Shown here: piece by piece, positions 34,855-44,125 of the stretch
Layout of the letters: each line of letters starts with the position of its first letter
Numbering within the stretch: position 1 is the stretch's first letter
Source: Mucilaginibacter paludis DSM 18603
Lineage (GTDB): Bacteria; Bacteroidota; Bacteroidia; Sphingobacteriales; Sphingobacteriaceae
NCBI RefSeq assembly: GCF_000166195.2
Contig: NZ_CM001403.1
Location: 3,366,432 to 3,430,431 of the forward strand
Direction: 5' to 3'
Length of the DNA stretch: 64,000 nt
Made by a program: the position numbers and the translations under genes
The notes under the pieces: model-generated
Told to the model about the DNA's origin: nothing
Seen by the model: the letters and a program-made list of their open reading frames with translations, nothing else
Database searches by the model: none

Positions 34855-35123
34855 TTGTTAAACATATTTTTCAGATCCTTTATATTATAGTAGTAGGTAC
34901 CGCCAAACTTTTTAAACCGGACGGTTCCCGCGATCCTATAGTTTTGCAGTGTTCCCGGTGATATATTCAACGCTGCTCTTACTTGGGAACCTTTCGCCCA
35001 ATCCAGATTCAATGGTACCGATCGGCCTGTCTTCGTCACAGGTTGCAGCAAGTCCTTAATATCATTTAGCAATTGCAACCGGAACATTTTTAAATCTTCT
35101 CTCGTCAGCACTTCATTTTCCAT
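34851..35123 (-). CDS. HTH_17/excisionase-like DNA-binding protein
   Basis: The 90-residue protein has a MerR-like helix-turn-helix in its C-terminal half (GSQVRAALNISPGTLQNYRI and a wing FKKFGGTYYYNIKDL). This is the form of Bacteroidetes excisionase-family proteins encoded near integrases. It starts at an ATG with aggtgag upstream and overlaps the next gene, so the small DNA-binding genes here are co-expressed. Confidence 0.82.
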   Translation of the reverse strand: MENEVLTREDLKMFRLQLLNDIKDLLQPVTKTGRSVPLNLDWAKGSQVRAALNISPGTLQNYRIAGTVRFKKFGGTYYYNIKDLKNMFNK

Positions 35124-35192
35124 CTCACCTGATTTAGTTGATTAGCATTATTTATCAATGATGCGTTAGGCTGATAAAATCAAACACCTCGA

Positions 35193-35486
35193 TCATACAT
35201 CCAACCTAAGAAAGACGATCCTGCTGCCTTTCGTTCTTTTATAGGACAACTCGTAACGCAGGTATCCGTAATCGTTCAGATCCTGAACAGCCTTGCGGTA
35301 TGTTGTCCGGGATGACACCCTGGCTATATCCATAATCTCACGGCTGAATACGTACAATGGGTTTACATACCCTTCCTGATCCCAATACTGGAGCAGGGAC
35401 GCATAGATCGCTATATGTGTGACGCTGATACGCGGATCGGATGCTATCGCCTTAAAGAAGCTGGATATGTAATTGAAGTGTTCCAT
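35193..35486 (-). CDS. Small winged-helix protein
   Basis: The 97-residue protein is a paralogue of the one at 34555-34854 (see its motifs). It starts 3 bp after the stop of the 375-residue gene upstream, so it is part of the same transcription unit. The HTH is FSREIMDIARVSSRTTYRKA, the wing YGYLRYELSYKRT. Confidence 0.75.
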   Translation of the reverse strand: MEHFNYISSFFKAIASDPRISVTHIAIYASLLQYWDQEGYVNPLYVFSREIMDIARVSSRTTYRKAVQDLNDYGYLRYELSYKRTKGSRIVFLRLDV

Positions 35487-35489
35487 TGA

Positions 35490-36617
35490 TCAAGCACTTA
35501 CATGCAATCCTTTTTTAGTTGACTTTTCGTGTCCCTGTTTTTCTTTCCGGTCTGTCTTCATATCAACTACTTTACCTTCCACTGCATTCTGCCAGGTGAT
35601 CTGCTTTAGTTTTTCGTCAAATATTTTAATGGATTTATTTTGTACGTCAGATTCTAAAAAAACTTTCTTTTCCTTCCCAGCGACCAGAAGTGTTACCGGC
35701 TCACGGCTTCCGTTAACCAACGCTGTATGAATTTTATTGGTAACACTATAATTATGACCATCTTTAATGGGAAGCCTTTCGATCACTGTTTTCAGATCAT
35801 TGTAAGCGTAGTGTGAATCAAACATTTTCATCCTATAATTACCCGTTTCATCTGTATCGTTAAAGTCGAGCTTCAGAATGGCAGTGTTATTCTGCACGTT
35901 TTCCCGTTCCTTTAGCGTCAGAGCATCGGAAAGCACAGAGCGGCCGCACAACAAGTGATATGCCTGTTGTGTCGTAAGTCCTCTACTTTGTTCCGGAGTA
36001 AACGCTACTGATTTAACAACTCCAGGTTCATCTTTATTTTTTAACGATGCTTTATAGAACCAGGTGTATTCGCCGAATACATCCCTGCTAAAGTTGAGGA
36101 TAAACCGCATTTGTTCACGTTCATTGATCGGTACAAGTACAGCCTCCTGAAAGCGAGGCAAGCCGTACTGCACATTTTCCCGGATCAATGGTATAGCTGC
36201 CCCAAGTCCGTTCTTGATCAGATCAAATTCCAAATTCGGTTTCCGCTTAATAGCTGGTTGCGTCACTTTGACTGGCTGTGACAATACCGGTGTCGCTATT
36301 TTTTCCTTTACACCGAATTGTTGTTGGATAGCCCTCCGCCGGACGAAGCGCCGGACGAAACGCATCAACAAACTTTGTTTCGGGTACAGCTTCTTTTCTA
36401 AGATGTTGCGTTCTGCTTTTAATATGTCTCTGCTGATCTTTTCGGTGAAATTTAAATTTTTATGTGTTCCCAATAAATAATCGAAGTGTTTCAATTTTTC
36501 TTTCATCAGCACCACATTGTTCACCACTCCAGGGCCAAAAATTTTGATAGAGCGTTGCTCAGTTTTTCGCCAATCCTGCATGCCCGCTTCGATCCGGTCG
36601 TTTATATTCTCTTTCAT
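35490..36617 (-). CDS. ICE protein with DUF4099/DUF3945-like repeats
   Basis: The 375-residue protein is soluble. Its centre contains TPEQSRGLTTQQAYHLLCGR followed by SVLSDAL, and LDFNDTDETGNYRMKMFD. The second half carries a short module (EPVTLLVAGKEKKVFLESDV, then KSIKIFD) related to the DUF4099/DUF3945 region of Bacteroidetes ICE proteins. The neighbour at 36658-37491 has the same two blocks in the same order (TLKEAWNLAMGRSVLKEHV; MNFNEVDKYGNYEI; VPVELEAKGNASRYYVEAN), so the two are diverged duplicates. Function is unknown; a DNA-processing or single-strand-related role has been guessed for such proteins. Confidence 0.7.
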   Translation of the reverse strand: MKENINDRIEAGMQDWRKTEQRSIKIFGPGVVNNVVLMKEKLKHFDYLLGTHKNLNFTEKISRDILKAERNILEKKLYPKQSLLMRFVRRFVRRRAIQQQFGVKEKIATPVLSQPVKVTQPAIKRKPNLEFDLIKNGLGAAIPLIRENVQYGLPRFQEAVLVPINEREQMRFILNFSRDVFGEYTWFYKASLKNKDEPGVVKSVAFTPEQSRGLTTQQAYHLLCGRSVLSDALTLKERENVQNNTAILKLDFNDTDETGNYRMKMFDSHYAYNDLKTVIERLPIKDGHNYSVTNKIHTALVNGSREPVTLLVAGKEKKVFLESDVQNKSIKIFDEKLKQITWQNAVEGKVVDMKTDRKEKQGHEKSTKKGLHVSA

Positions 36618-36657
36618 AACATTACTGTGTTAATCAATTACAGAATAGCTTCAGGGC

Positions 36658-37491
36658 TTAACTTATGCCTTGTTTGCTCTTTTTTCCTTTTCCGGTTTTT
36701 TCACCTTCTTTTTCTTTCTTCCCTTCAGACTTACCCTGACCGGCTTCCTTTCCTTTTGATTCCGCCACGGATTGATTAGGCTGTTCTTCTTTGAGGTCTG
36801 CATGTTTCTGCCGGACGAAATTGCTGTCATAGATATTAATGGTTTTGTAGTGGGGGTTCGCCTCGACATAGTAACGGCTCGCATTGCCTTTGGCTTCCAG
36901 TTCCACCGGAACCAGATTGCCGCGTTCCAACGACCTCAATAGATTAGCCGTAGCGGTGCTATCAACAAGGTCTTTGATCTTAAACTCCATTAACTTTCCT
37001 AAAAGGTTATAATCGGACAGCTTGACGATCTCATAATTCCCGTACTTGTCAACCTCATTAAAATTCATTTTTGACCAGGCACGATAGATCTCGCCGGTTT
37101 CATGGGTCACATGCTCTTTCAGCACCGACCTGCCCATTGCCAGGTTCCAGGCTTCTTTAAGCGTGATGTTGGAATTGACCCATCTTTCTTCCGGGGTACC
37201 ATCACCCGCCAGGACACCCTTAACCGGCGGATTCACGAAGAAGGTGTTTTTAAAGGCATCCGCTGTTCCTTTTTCAATTTCCAGATCGAATTTGTTAAAG
37301 AAATAATTACCCTGTTTGGATTGCGCAAAGTAGGCCGTAGTCTCTGCGTTGGGGCCAAAATCAGGATTGTACTTGCCGGTAAATTCAGCAACACCGTTCT
37401 TGGTATTTTCATCAATAACAGAATGCAGTGCTTTTCCGAAACCTGTGAACAATACTTGATCTTTTAAATGGCCTATATTATCTTGTTTCAT
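36658..37491 (-). CDS. Paralogue of the DUF4099/DUF3945-like ICE protein
   Basis: The 277-residue protein shares the block structure described for 35490-36617 and ends in a 55-residue lysine/glutamate/glycine tail (KGKEAGQGKSEGKKEKEGEK) that looks disordered and basic. It follows traN by 46 bp. The charged tail may contact nucleic acid. Confidence 0.7.
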   Translation of the reverse strand: MKQDNIGHLKDQVLFTGFGKALHSVIDENTKNGVAEFTGKYNPDFGPNAETTAYFAQSKQGNYFFNKFDLEIEKGTADAFKNTFFVNPPVKGVLAGDGTPEERWVNSNITLKEAWNLAMGRSVLKEHVTHETGEIYRAWSKMNFNEVDKYGNYEIVKLSDYNLLGKLMEFKIKDLVDSTATANLLRSLERGNLVPVELEAKGNASRYYVEANPHYKTINIYDSNFVRQKHADLKEEQPNQSVAESKGKEAGQGKSEGKKEKEGEKTGKGKKSKQGIS

Positions 37492-37537
37492 GATATTTAT
37501 ATTTAATTGGATAAATAATCGGTTACCTGCAATACGA

Positions 37538-38380
37538 CTACCTGGTTACCGGGATGGCGTTGATGAGCCTGTCATTACTAACCTTTAGTTCCAGGTGCCT
37601 GCCGCCGTCTTTTTCCATCAATTGCACGATCAGGTCTTTGTCATCGGGAAGCGTGAATTTGGGCATCGCGAACACAAGGCGTCGTTCAGTGGCCGCTAAG
37701 ACACGGGCTGCATCGTTTTCGACATAGGTAGGTTTAACTTCGATCTCCTGGGTGGCTGTACGTTTGGCCTTTTTCTTATCCCGGATATAGAAGCGCAACT
37801 GGTCAATATCATAATCAACGTGGCTGCTATTTTTGATCACAACCTGGTAATACATCACATTACTGTGGATGTAAATACCGTCGATACTGAACCGCACATC
37901 GTATTTATCCTTCTTCAACCTCCTGATCGGGCGTTCTTTTTCCGACACATATTTTGAATCGCTTTTAACATCAGCATCGTTTAAATCTGGTGAACTGGTA
38001 AGCAAGGCAGGTCTGTCTTTCGTTTCTCTTTCATATTGGATGTTCAGTACACGGGGGCTATCTAAATAACTCAACACGTAGGAATACAAATGACCATCTG
38101 CTGTGATCACCGTGAGGTTGGTTTCTTTAAAGTTGGGTATGGCAGCTTTGAGCTGGAGTATATTTTCCACGCCCTTCGCTTTCTGGGCCAATACATCACT
38201 GCTACCCCGGTCAACGCCTACAATGGCGTAAGGGAAAACAATATTGGAGGTTTTGGAATACGTGATCGCCAATTCGATCGGACTGATTTCGGAGATACGC
38301 TTTGATCGTTCATTCTGAGCAAAAAGGTTTGAACTCAAAGCGAGGATGATCCCCATCACTACTACACTGATCTTTTTCAT
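37538..38380 (-). CDS. traN: Conjugative transposon protein TraN
   Basis: TraN is the VirB9-like outer part of the Bacteroidetes mating channel. The 280-residue protein has a signal peptide ending at SNLFAQ and the conserved blocks KTSNIVFPYAIVGVDRGSSD, LTVITADGHLYSYVL and FSIDGIYIHSNVMYYQVV. It is last in the traI-N order, immediately after traM. Confidence 0.92.
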   Translation of the reverse strand: MKKISVVVMGIILALSSNLFAQNERSKRISEISPIELAITYSKTSNIVFPYAIVGVDRGSSDVLAQKAKGVENILQLKAAIPNFKETNLTVITADGHLYSYVLSYLDSPRVLNIQYERETKDRPALLTSSPDLNDADVKSDSKYVSEKERPIRRLKKDKYDVRFSIDGIYIHSNVMYYQVVIKNSSHVDYDIDQLRFYIRDKKKAKRTATQEIEVKPTYVENDAARVLAATERRLVFAMPKFTLPDDKDLIVQLMEKDGGRHLELKVSNDRLINAIPVTR

Positions 38381-38415
38381 CTTTTGGGATTTTAAATGGA
38401 ATAAATAATTGTGAA

Positions 38416-39726
38416 CTAATTTGCTTGCTTTTGTTTCTCGTCACGCAGCAATACCCGGTATCCGGCCTTGATCACCACTTTGATCAATTTGATCTTCTTG
38501 GAGAATAGACCACGGGCGGCTTCAATACCCGCGCCGGCTGCCTGGGATACCAGTGAAGGATCAAAATTGGTCGAACCGATGCTTTGCACAGAGCTTTCGG
38601 CAGACTGCTTCATGGCGTCCCGTGTAATGGCACCAGGGATATAAATACCTTCCATACCGTCCAGGTCACAGGCGGTCAATTGCACGGCAAACAGACTGTT
38701 CTTGAACCTGACGCCGCTGATCTGGATCGCCAGCCTTTCCCCCTCCAGCGCCGCCGTTCCGAAAATAAAATTGTCCTTTGGGATCAATACGCCATTGATA
38801 TACACATCCGAGGTCAGGCGCAGCTTCACGGTCGATCCGTTAACAATGGTTTGCGTTTCATGCACGACCGCAGGTATCGCATCCTGCGTAGTGTTTTCTT
38901 CTACCGAATTATTTAAGGAATAGAAACTATTGGCAAGCGGACGGACGGAGATCGTAGAATCTTTACCGGGTAGGTAAGCCGGGCTGGACGACAATAAGGA
39001 TAGCGGATCATGGTTAACTTTCGTGGTTACCGGTAACACTTGCCCTCTGCGTTTGTCCGAAGCGGCTTTGATCTTTTCCTGCGCCCGGTTAGGGTTCTGG
39101 ATGTCCATTATTTTTTCAAGCATCCCGTCGAGCTGTGACATTTCAGGATCTTCGCCTTTATCGTTCATGCTCTTCATCATTTGTTCCAGACGCGTTACAT
39201 CCGCACTACTTACAGCGGGTTTGGCTTCCGCTGAAGCAGCAGGCGGCGATGTCTGGGTACGCTGCGCCTGCTCTGATCGATTCATGGCGGCGTTCAGCTC
39301 AGAGAGCTTGCTATAAATTTTTGCTTCGTGCTGATCCGTATATTCGGGCCTGATCTTCGATCTGGTACCGATCAAACCGGCATTAGGCCCCATCGGTCCG
39401 GTTAGGCTATCCGGTACCTGCACCGCTCTATTACTACTGTCCTTATAGTACGGGTCTTTCTTGGATTGTTCTAAGCGCTTTGCGGAATCAGTGGCCGCCT
39501 GATCGTAGTAGCTCATTTTGTCGAAAGACTGATCCTTTTTAAATTTCGCATCCGGCAAGGCCGTGTTAAAACCCTTCTTATCTTTCAAGGGATCTTCTGC
39601 ACTGGCGGATGTGCCGCCACCCATCACCCAAAACAGCAGGGTGATAAAGGGCAGGATCAGCGCTGGTACTGCTACGAAGAATTTTCTTTTGCGCAGGAAT
39701 TTCACGGAATGTGTTGTCGTTTCCAT
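38416..39726 (-). CDS. traM: Conjugative transposon protein TraM
   Basis: TraM is the VirB10-like scaffold linking inner and outer membranes. The 436-residue protein has a cytoplasmic N-terminus, one transmembrane helix (about residues 15-37, FFVAVPALILPFITLLFWVM), a long polar periplasmic linker, and a C-terminal domain with VKLRLTSDVYINGVLIPKDN and VQLTACDLDGMEGIYIPG, the family's hallmark. It lies between traL and traN as in CTnDOT. Confidence 0.93.
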   Translation of the reverse strand: METTTHSVKFLRKRKFFVAVPALILPFITLLFWVMGGGTSASAEDPLKDKKGFNTALPDAKFKKDQSFDKMSYYDQAATDSAKRLEQSKKDPYYKDSSNRAVQVPDSLTGPMGPNAGLIGTRSKIRPEYTDQHEAKIYSKLSELNAAMNRSEQAQRTQTSPPAASAEAKPAVSSADVTRLEQMMKSMNDKGEDPEMSQLDGMLEKIMDIQNPNRAQEKIKAASDKRRGQVLPVTTKVNHDPLSLLSSSPAYLPGKDSTISVRPLANSFYSLNNSVEENTTQDAIPAVVHETQTIVNGSTVKLRLTSDVYINGVLIPKDNFIFGTAALEGERLAIQISGVRFKNSLFAVQLTACDLDGMEGIYIPGAITRDAMKQSAESSVQSIGSTNFDPSLVSQAAGAGIEAARGLFSKKIKLIKVVIKAGYRVLLRDEKQKQAN

Positions 39727-39737
39727 ATTGGTTGATT

Positions 39738-40055
39738 TTAATTTTTATTAACTGATTTTTTATTGATTCGCAGGGTGTCCGGCCCGATCTCCGCAGGCCG
39801 GATAGCCTGGTGCTTAGGCACCTGGTCTTTATAAGTACCACCCTTCTTTCCGCCAACGATCAGGTAAAAGAAGTAGGCACCGGGGATCAGGAAGAAGACC
39901 GCAATGATCATGACCTTAACCTGCGAGGACACATCTTCAGCCTTGACATTCAGCCACCCGGCAAACGCTTTTAGCCGATCGTTAATGAACAACTCCAAAG
40001 CAGACCTGGGTGTATCAACGCTGGGTACTGCTCTTCTTTTAAAAATATTTTTCAT
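39738..40055 (-). CDS. traL: TraL-like small membrane protein
   Basis: The 105-residue protein has one transmembrane helix (VKVMIIAVFFLIPGAYFFYLIV) and short polar ends. Sequence similarity to TraL is not obvious by eye. Its size, single helix and place exactly between traK and traM are those of TraL, and the gene symbol rests on this context. Confidence 0.7.
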   Translation of the reverse strand: MKNIFKRRAVPSVDTPRSALELFINDRLKAFAGWLNVKAEDVSSQVKVMIIAVFFLIPGAYFFYLIVGGKKGGTYKDQVPKHQAIRPAEIGPDTLRINKKSVNKN

Positions 40056-40056
40056 G

Positions 40057-40674
40057 TCAGGGGTTATGAGTGGTGATGTCCTTATTTTCTAAAGTGGTCC
40101 AGCGCTCGATCAAAAAACCGTGGGGATTGTTGTCGCTCCGGATCACATTACGCAGAAACCCTTCCGTGACCAGGCTCCGGGCGATGGTACTGGTCGTTCG
40201 GATAATACTTTGTGTTGCATAACAGCGGAAGGGATACGGATAGCTGTTCAGATCAACAGCTACGCTATCTACCATGATCCGCTGGCTGATGTTGCCACTC
40301 ATGATATTGGCGTAATAACCGTTCTCCTTTAGATTATCATATTCCCGTTTGGCTGATCCGTCGGCCAGGTATAAGGCTTTGGTTACATTGGCCTGAATAA
40401 CCTTTTCGTCTGGATCAAAGGTAAAGAAGGCATTATGAAAAGTTTTCACATGGTCTTTTGCTTCGACAACGATGTTGTCTTTCCGGTCTGATTCATATGC
40501 CTGTATAGCTTTCCCATTCGCCAGAACAATTACCCGCTGTTCCGCCTTGCTGGCTCTTTGATGGCTGTTGTAGATCACTACACCGGTGATCAGCGAATAA
40601 CCGGCAATAACGGCGACAAAAAAGGTCCGCATCTGCCTGAAGGCAGAATCAATATTTTTCATTTTTGTAAACAT
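40057..40674 (-). CDS. traK: Conjugative transposon protein TraK
   Basis: TraK is the VirB8-like inner-membrane component. The 205-residue protein has an N-terminal helix (TFFVAVIAGYSLITGVVIY), then the diagnostic blocks DHVKTFHNAFFTFDPDE, IMSGNISQRIMVDSV and PFRCYATQSIIRTTS. It ends one base before traL. Confidence 0.93.
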   Translation of the reverse strand: MFTKMKNIDSAFRQMRTFFVAVIAGYSLITGVVIYNSHQRASKAEQRVIVLANGKAIQAYESDRKDNIVVEAKDHVKTFHNAFFTFDPDEKVIQANVTKALYLADGSAKREYDNLKENGYYANIMSGNISQRIMVDSVAVDLNSYPYPFRCYATQSIIRTTSTIARSLVTEGFLRNVIRSDNNPHGFLIERWTTLENKDITTHNP

Positions 40675-40704
40675 GGCCTGTTGATTTAAGTAATACTTTA
40701 CGCT

Positions 40705-41709
40705 TTATCCTTTCATTATACCCGCTGCACCGCCTAAAGCGCTGCTGGTCTTCTTCAGTATAGCATGGCCTCCAACGCTCATGATATAGTTAGCAATGCT
40801 GGGTACAGTGAAGTAGCCGCAGATACCGATCAGCATGAAAATCAGGTAAGCTGTATTACTGGAGCCGACGAATGGCGTGGAGCCGTTTTGCTCCAGGCGG
40901 AGCATGTTTTCCTGTACTTTGCTGATGATCGCACCGAAGATATTGGCAACAGGCAGCCACATATATACGTTGATGTACCTGGCGAGCCACTGTTTCAGGC
41001 TATGCTGGAATCCATCGAACACGGAAAGGCCAAACACCAGCGGCCCCAGGATAGCGAGGACGATCAGCTCGAATGTTCGGATGGTATCGATACACAGCGC
41101 AGCGGCCTGGTACAGCACATTGAGAAACTCAGCGATCAATCGCTTGATCATGCTTTTCAGGCCCCATCCTGATACCTGCACGGCTATAGGATTGGTGTTT
41201 TTTACGGCTGGTGACGCGGTGCCCGTGCCCGGATGTGTATACCTATACCATTTGTCCGGGTCGCTTCCCATACCTGTGCCAGCACCTTCAACGGAAGCCG
41301 TATCCGAAGAATTATCCAGCATCCGGTTCATGGCCCGGTTGGAATCGCCGACCATATTTTCAGTGGCGGTGATGGTGGGCTTTAATACCGAATTGATGAT
41401 ATTAAGGACGAATGGAAATAAAATAATAGCAAGGCCGACAGCGAAAGGCCGGAACAAAGGGTAAAAATCTATCGGCTCTGCATTGGCGATGTGTTTCCAC
41501 ACCCGAAATGCGATATACCATAAGGCTGCAAAGCCTGCGATCCCTTGCCCCACAGCGATCATGTTACCACATAAAGGGATCATGTCGTCATAGAGCTGAT
41601 CCAGTACGCTCTGAAGGTCATGTATTGAATCAGCCACGCCTGCGTGACATAATTGGGGCATTACCATTCCCACCACTGCAAGTATTGCAGCACCTTTCCA
41701 CTTTGCCAT
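40705..41709 (-). CDS. traJ: Conjugative transposon protein TraJ
   Basis: TraJ is the VirB6-like polytopic inner-membrane protein of the channel. The 334-residue product has a signal-like first helix and at least five more hydrophobic segments, with conserved LAILGPLVFGLSVFDGFQHS and YINVYMWLPVANIFGAII motifs. A Gly/Thr-rich periplasmic loop lies at about 130-175. Confidence 0.92.
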   Translation of the reverse strand: MAKWKGAAILAVVGMVMPQLCHAGVADSIHDLQSVLDQLYDDMIPLCGNMIAVGQGIAGFAALWYIAFRVWKHIANAEPIDFYPLFRPFAVGLAIILFPFVLNIINSVLKPTITATENMVGDSNRAMNRMLDNSSDTASVEGAGTGMGSDPDKWYRYTHPGTGTASPAVKNTNPIAVQVSGWGLKSMIKRLIAEFLNVLYQAAALCIDTIRTFELIVLAILGPLVFGLSVFDGFQHSLKQWLARYINVYMWLPVANIFGAIISKVQENMLRLEQNGSTPFVGSSNTAYLIFMLIGICGYFTVPSIANYIMSVGGHAILKKTSSALGGAAGIMKG

Positions 41710-41719
41710 AATTGTATGA

Positions 41720-42349
41720 TTAATTGTTAATTCCGTAAATATTTCTCAGGGTCGTATTATCATTTTTCTGCCGTGCGCGGTTAACACCAAGTATCCGTGT
41801 TGAATTGTCGAACTGGTACAAGAAGGTTAGTTTATCCTGCATATCGTCATAGATGCGGTCAATAGCTTTGATGCGCTCGTCATCACTCATACGCAATTGA
41901 CCGGCAGTAGTGACCATGATCAATTCGTCTAAGTTCTCGGCTGTCCTTTTAAGCAGCCCAGCATATACTTTGCCCATGTAGTCCAGCTCCGATCCAGCAA
42001 AATTCCCATCTGAACGAAACCGGCTGTACGCGGTCTTGTATTCTTTGACCAGCGCGATCTGACTACTGATGATCAATGCGGTTTTCTTATACTTTCTGAC
42101 CGTAGGGCTGACCAGTAACAGCCCGTCTAAAAATGTTTTATGTAAGTTGAAATTCCCCTGTGATAAGTCTTTCACACCGTTATAACCGTTGTTCAGTATT
42201 TCGTAGCCTTTCTTCATATCCGCGAGGATACTTTTGAATTGACGCAGCTTTTCCGCGTTCAGTAGCAGTTGCTGTATTTCGGTACTTTGTGCTTTTACAG
42301 CTGCCGCATAACCTGCAAGTATCAAAATGATACAGATGATCTTTTTCAT
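41720..42349 (-). CDS. TraI-family exported protein, paralogue 3
   Basis: The 209-residue exported helical protein (signal peptide ending AAAVKAQS) shares its plan with the two other proteins upstream (42346-42999, 43451-44125). A KKGYEILNNGYNGVKDLS or YQITKDGFQFIN core, a TAYSRFR segment, a YMGKVYAGLL segment and a MSDDERIKAIDRI motif are common to all. It may be a VirB5-like component. Confidence 0.75.
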   Translation of the reverse strand: MKKIICIILILAGYAAAVKAQSTEIQQLLLNAEKLRQFKSILADMKKGYEILNNGYNGVKDLSQGNFNLHKTFLDGLLLVSPTVRKYKKTALIISSQIALVKEYKTAYSRFRSDGNFAGSELDYMGKVYAGLLKRTAENLDELIMVTTAGQLRMSDDERIKAIDRIYDDMQDKLTFLYQFDNSTRILGVNRARQKNDNTTLRNIYGINN

Positions 42350-42999
42350 GGTGTTATTTTTTTGCCATGCAATGCACGGAGGTTTGACAGTTCCTGTTTC
42401 GCTCTGCCCCTTTGGTCTGCCAGTTTCAGAATAGCGCTGGCTATGCTCTGCGAAAATGTATAGTGGGTGGTCATATCGGCATGCAGCTTATCGATCCGTT
42501 CGATCCGTTCATCGTCGGTCATCTCTGCTTCTCCAGGCGTGATGATCGGGGTCAGTTCATCAATGACTTGCTCACAATCTGTAAGGAGGCCGTCATATAC
42601 TGTTGCAATGCTTGCTTTTTCTTCGCTTGAATACAGCACGCTGGATCTTACTTGTCGCCAGGTAGTTTTATACCTGTTCAGAATTTCCGTTTGCATATCA
42701 CGTATTTCTTTCACTTTTTCCAAGTTGCGTATCTTGGGATTGACGGCCCGTAGGGAAGAGAAATATCCCTGATGTAAATTCAATTCTCCATTCTTCGCAT
42801 CGTTGATAAACTGGAAGCCATCTTTGGTGATCTGGTAGCCTTTCCAGGCGACCTTACTATACATGGACAAAGCGACGATCTGTTGTTGCAGATACTTTTT
42901 TTGTGTCTTCTTTTGCGAAAACCATTCGGCCCAGGTCTGTGCCTGCCCGGTGTTTCCCAGCGCACACAACAGGCCGAGGATCAGCATGTATTTTTTCAT
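42346..42999 (-). CDS. TraI-family exported protein, paralogue 2
   Basis: The 217-residue protein has a signal peptide (MLILGLLCALGNTGQAQ) and coiled helices. The shared motifs are IVALSMYSKVAWKGYQITKD, RYKTTWRQVRSS, IATVYDGLLTDCEQVID and MTDDERIERIDKLHADM. Its stop overlaps the start of the next paralogue by four bases. Tandem duplication within the operon is likely. Confidence 0.75.
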   Translation of the reverse strand: MKKYMLILGLLCALGNTGQAQTWAEWFSQKKTQKKYLQQQIVALSMYSKVAWKGYQITKDGFQFINDAKNGELNLHQGYFSSLRAVNPKIRNLEKVKEIRDMQTEILNRYKTTWRQVRSSVLYSSEEKASIATVYDGLLTDCEQVIDELTPIITPGEAEMTDDERIERIDKLHADMTTHYTFSQSIASAILKLADQRGRAKQELSNLRALHGKKITP

Positions 43000-43010
43000 A
43001 ACGATCTGTT

Positions 43011-43439
43011 TTAATGTTTTAAACCTCTTTTCCTTTGCAGCCGCGCCGAGAAATCCGGTTTCACGGATTGGATGGCCTGCTTTTTCGTCGGTATATCCGC
43101 AGGATCGGTAATGCGCAGCGTGAGCTTCGCTATGCTGTGACCGGCTATACTTTTATGCTCGATCTCCATACTGGTCACAAAAAGCTGCTGTATGGCAGGA
43201 TCGTGATCAATCTTGAACGTGCTGGAAACATACCTGCTGTTATCCGGTGCCCATTCTGAGTAGGTGAAGACCGATACCGGCCAGTCAGGTTTCGTACCCG
43301 GCCCTTTCCATTTGGTATACCAGTCCAGGCATTCAGCAAGCGGCCCCGCAAACGCGCCGTTCACATTGAAATGACCGTCATGCCCTTTGCCGGACAACAG
43401 TTGGGAGAATGCAATGATCGATTCTTTAAACTTTTCCAT
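43011..43439 (-). CDS. Unknown protein of the tra operon
   Basis: The 142-residue protein has no signal peptide and no family I recognise. A mixed alpha/beta sequence includes FTYSEWAPDNSRYVSSTFKI and ends in a basic tail (RLQRKRGLKH). Both flanking gaps are about 11 bp, so it is part of the operon. It lies between two TraI-like exported proteins. Confidence 0.7.
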   Translation of the reverse strand: MEKFKESIIAFSQLLSGKGHDGHFNVNGAFAGPLAECLDWYTKWKGPGTKPDWPVSVFTYSEWAPDNSRYVSSTFKIDHDPAIQQLFVTSMEIEHKSIAGHSIAKLTLRITDPADIPTKKQAIQSVKPDFSARLQRKRGLKH

Positions 43440-43450
43440 AACGGTATGAG

Positions 43451-44125
43451 TTATTGTAAACCATAAATTATTTTCACCTGTTCTGCTTCCTCCCGTGTTT
43501 TAGAACGCTGTACGCTCAGGCCCATACACTGCTGATTGAATTGTACCAGGTCTGAATAGTTGACTTCGATCCTGTCTGCCGCAACATTGATGATCTCCAT
43601 TCGCTTCGCATCACTCATTTGTGTGCTTAGCGCATTGATCACGAGCATGATCTGATCGATGTTTTGTTCCGTTTCATGCAGAATGCCATCGTATACTGTA
43701 CCCATATATGCTAACTCTTGTGGCGTAAAGTGTTTATCCTGCCGGAGCAGTGACCAGGCGGTCTTGTATTCCTGCACCAGCCGGATCTGCATTTCAGTCA
43801 GCGTTTTAATGCGTTTGAAATAAAAGATCACGGACTTTACTTTCGATAATTCGTCGTAGTAATCTTTGTAGAGGTCACGCTGTTGCTCTACCCAACCTGT
43901 GATCTCTTTCAGTTTGGTTTGCGCCATGACATTTTCTACGGTCTTCTGTGTTTGCTGTAGCCAGATCGTTTCATTTTGCAGCCGTTGAATTTTCAGGTCG
44001 ATGGCCTTGATCACTTTCTTAACTCCCGCTTTGATGATATCAACAATGGGTATCTGCGCATGGACATGCTTTGCCGGTAACAACAGCCCTACCATTACCA
44101 CCAGCATTAGAATTATTTTTTTCAT
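43451..44125 (-). CDS. traI: Conjugative transfer protein TraI-like (VirB5-like)
   Basis: The 224-residue exported protein (signal peptide ending at KHVHAQ) is the closest of the three paralogues to TraI: IVDIIKAGVKKVIKAIDLKI followed by QRLQNETIWLQQTQKTVENV is the usual N-terminus of this family, and KEITGWVEQQRDLYKDYYDE follows. It is helical throughout, consistent with VirB5-type minor pilus components. Confidence 0.82.
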   Translation of the reverse strand: MKKIILMLVVMVGLLLPAKHVHAQIPIVDIIKAGVKKVIKAIDLKIQRLQNETIWLQQTQKTVENVMAQTKLKEITGWVEQQRDLYKDYYDELSKVKSVIFYFKRIKTLTEMQIRLVQEYKTAWSLLRQDKHFTPQELAYMGTVYDGILHETEQNIDQIMLVINALSTQMSDAKRMEIINVAADRIEVNYSDLVQFNQQCMGLSVQRSKTREEAEQVKIIYGLQ

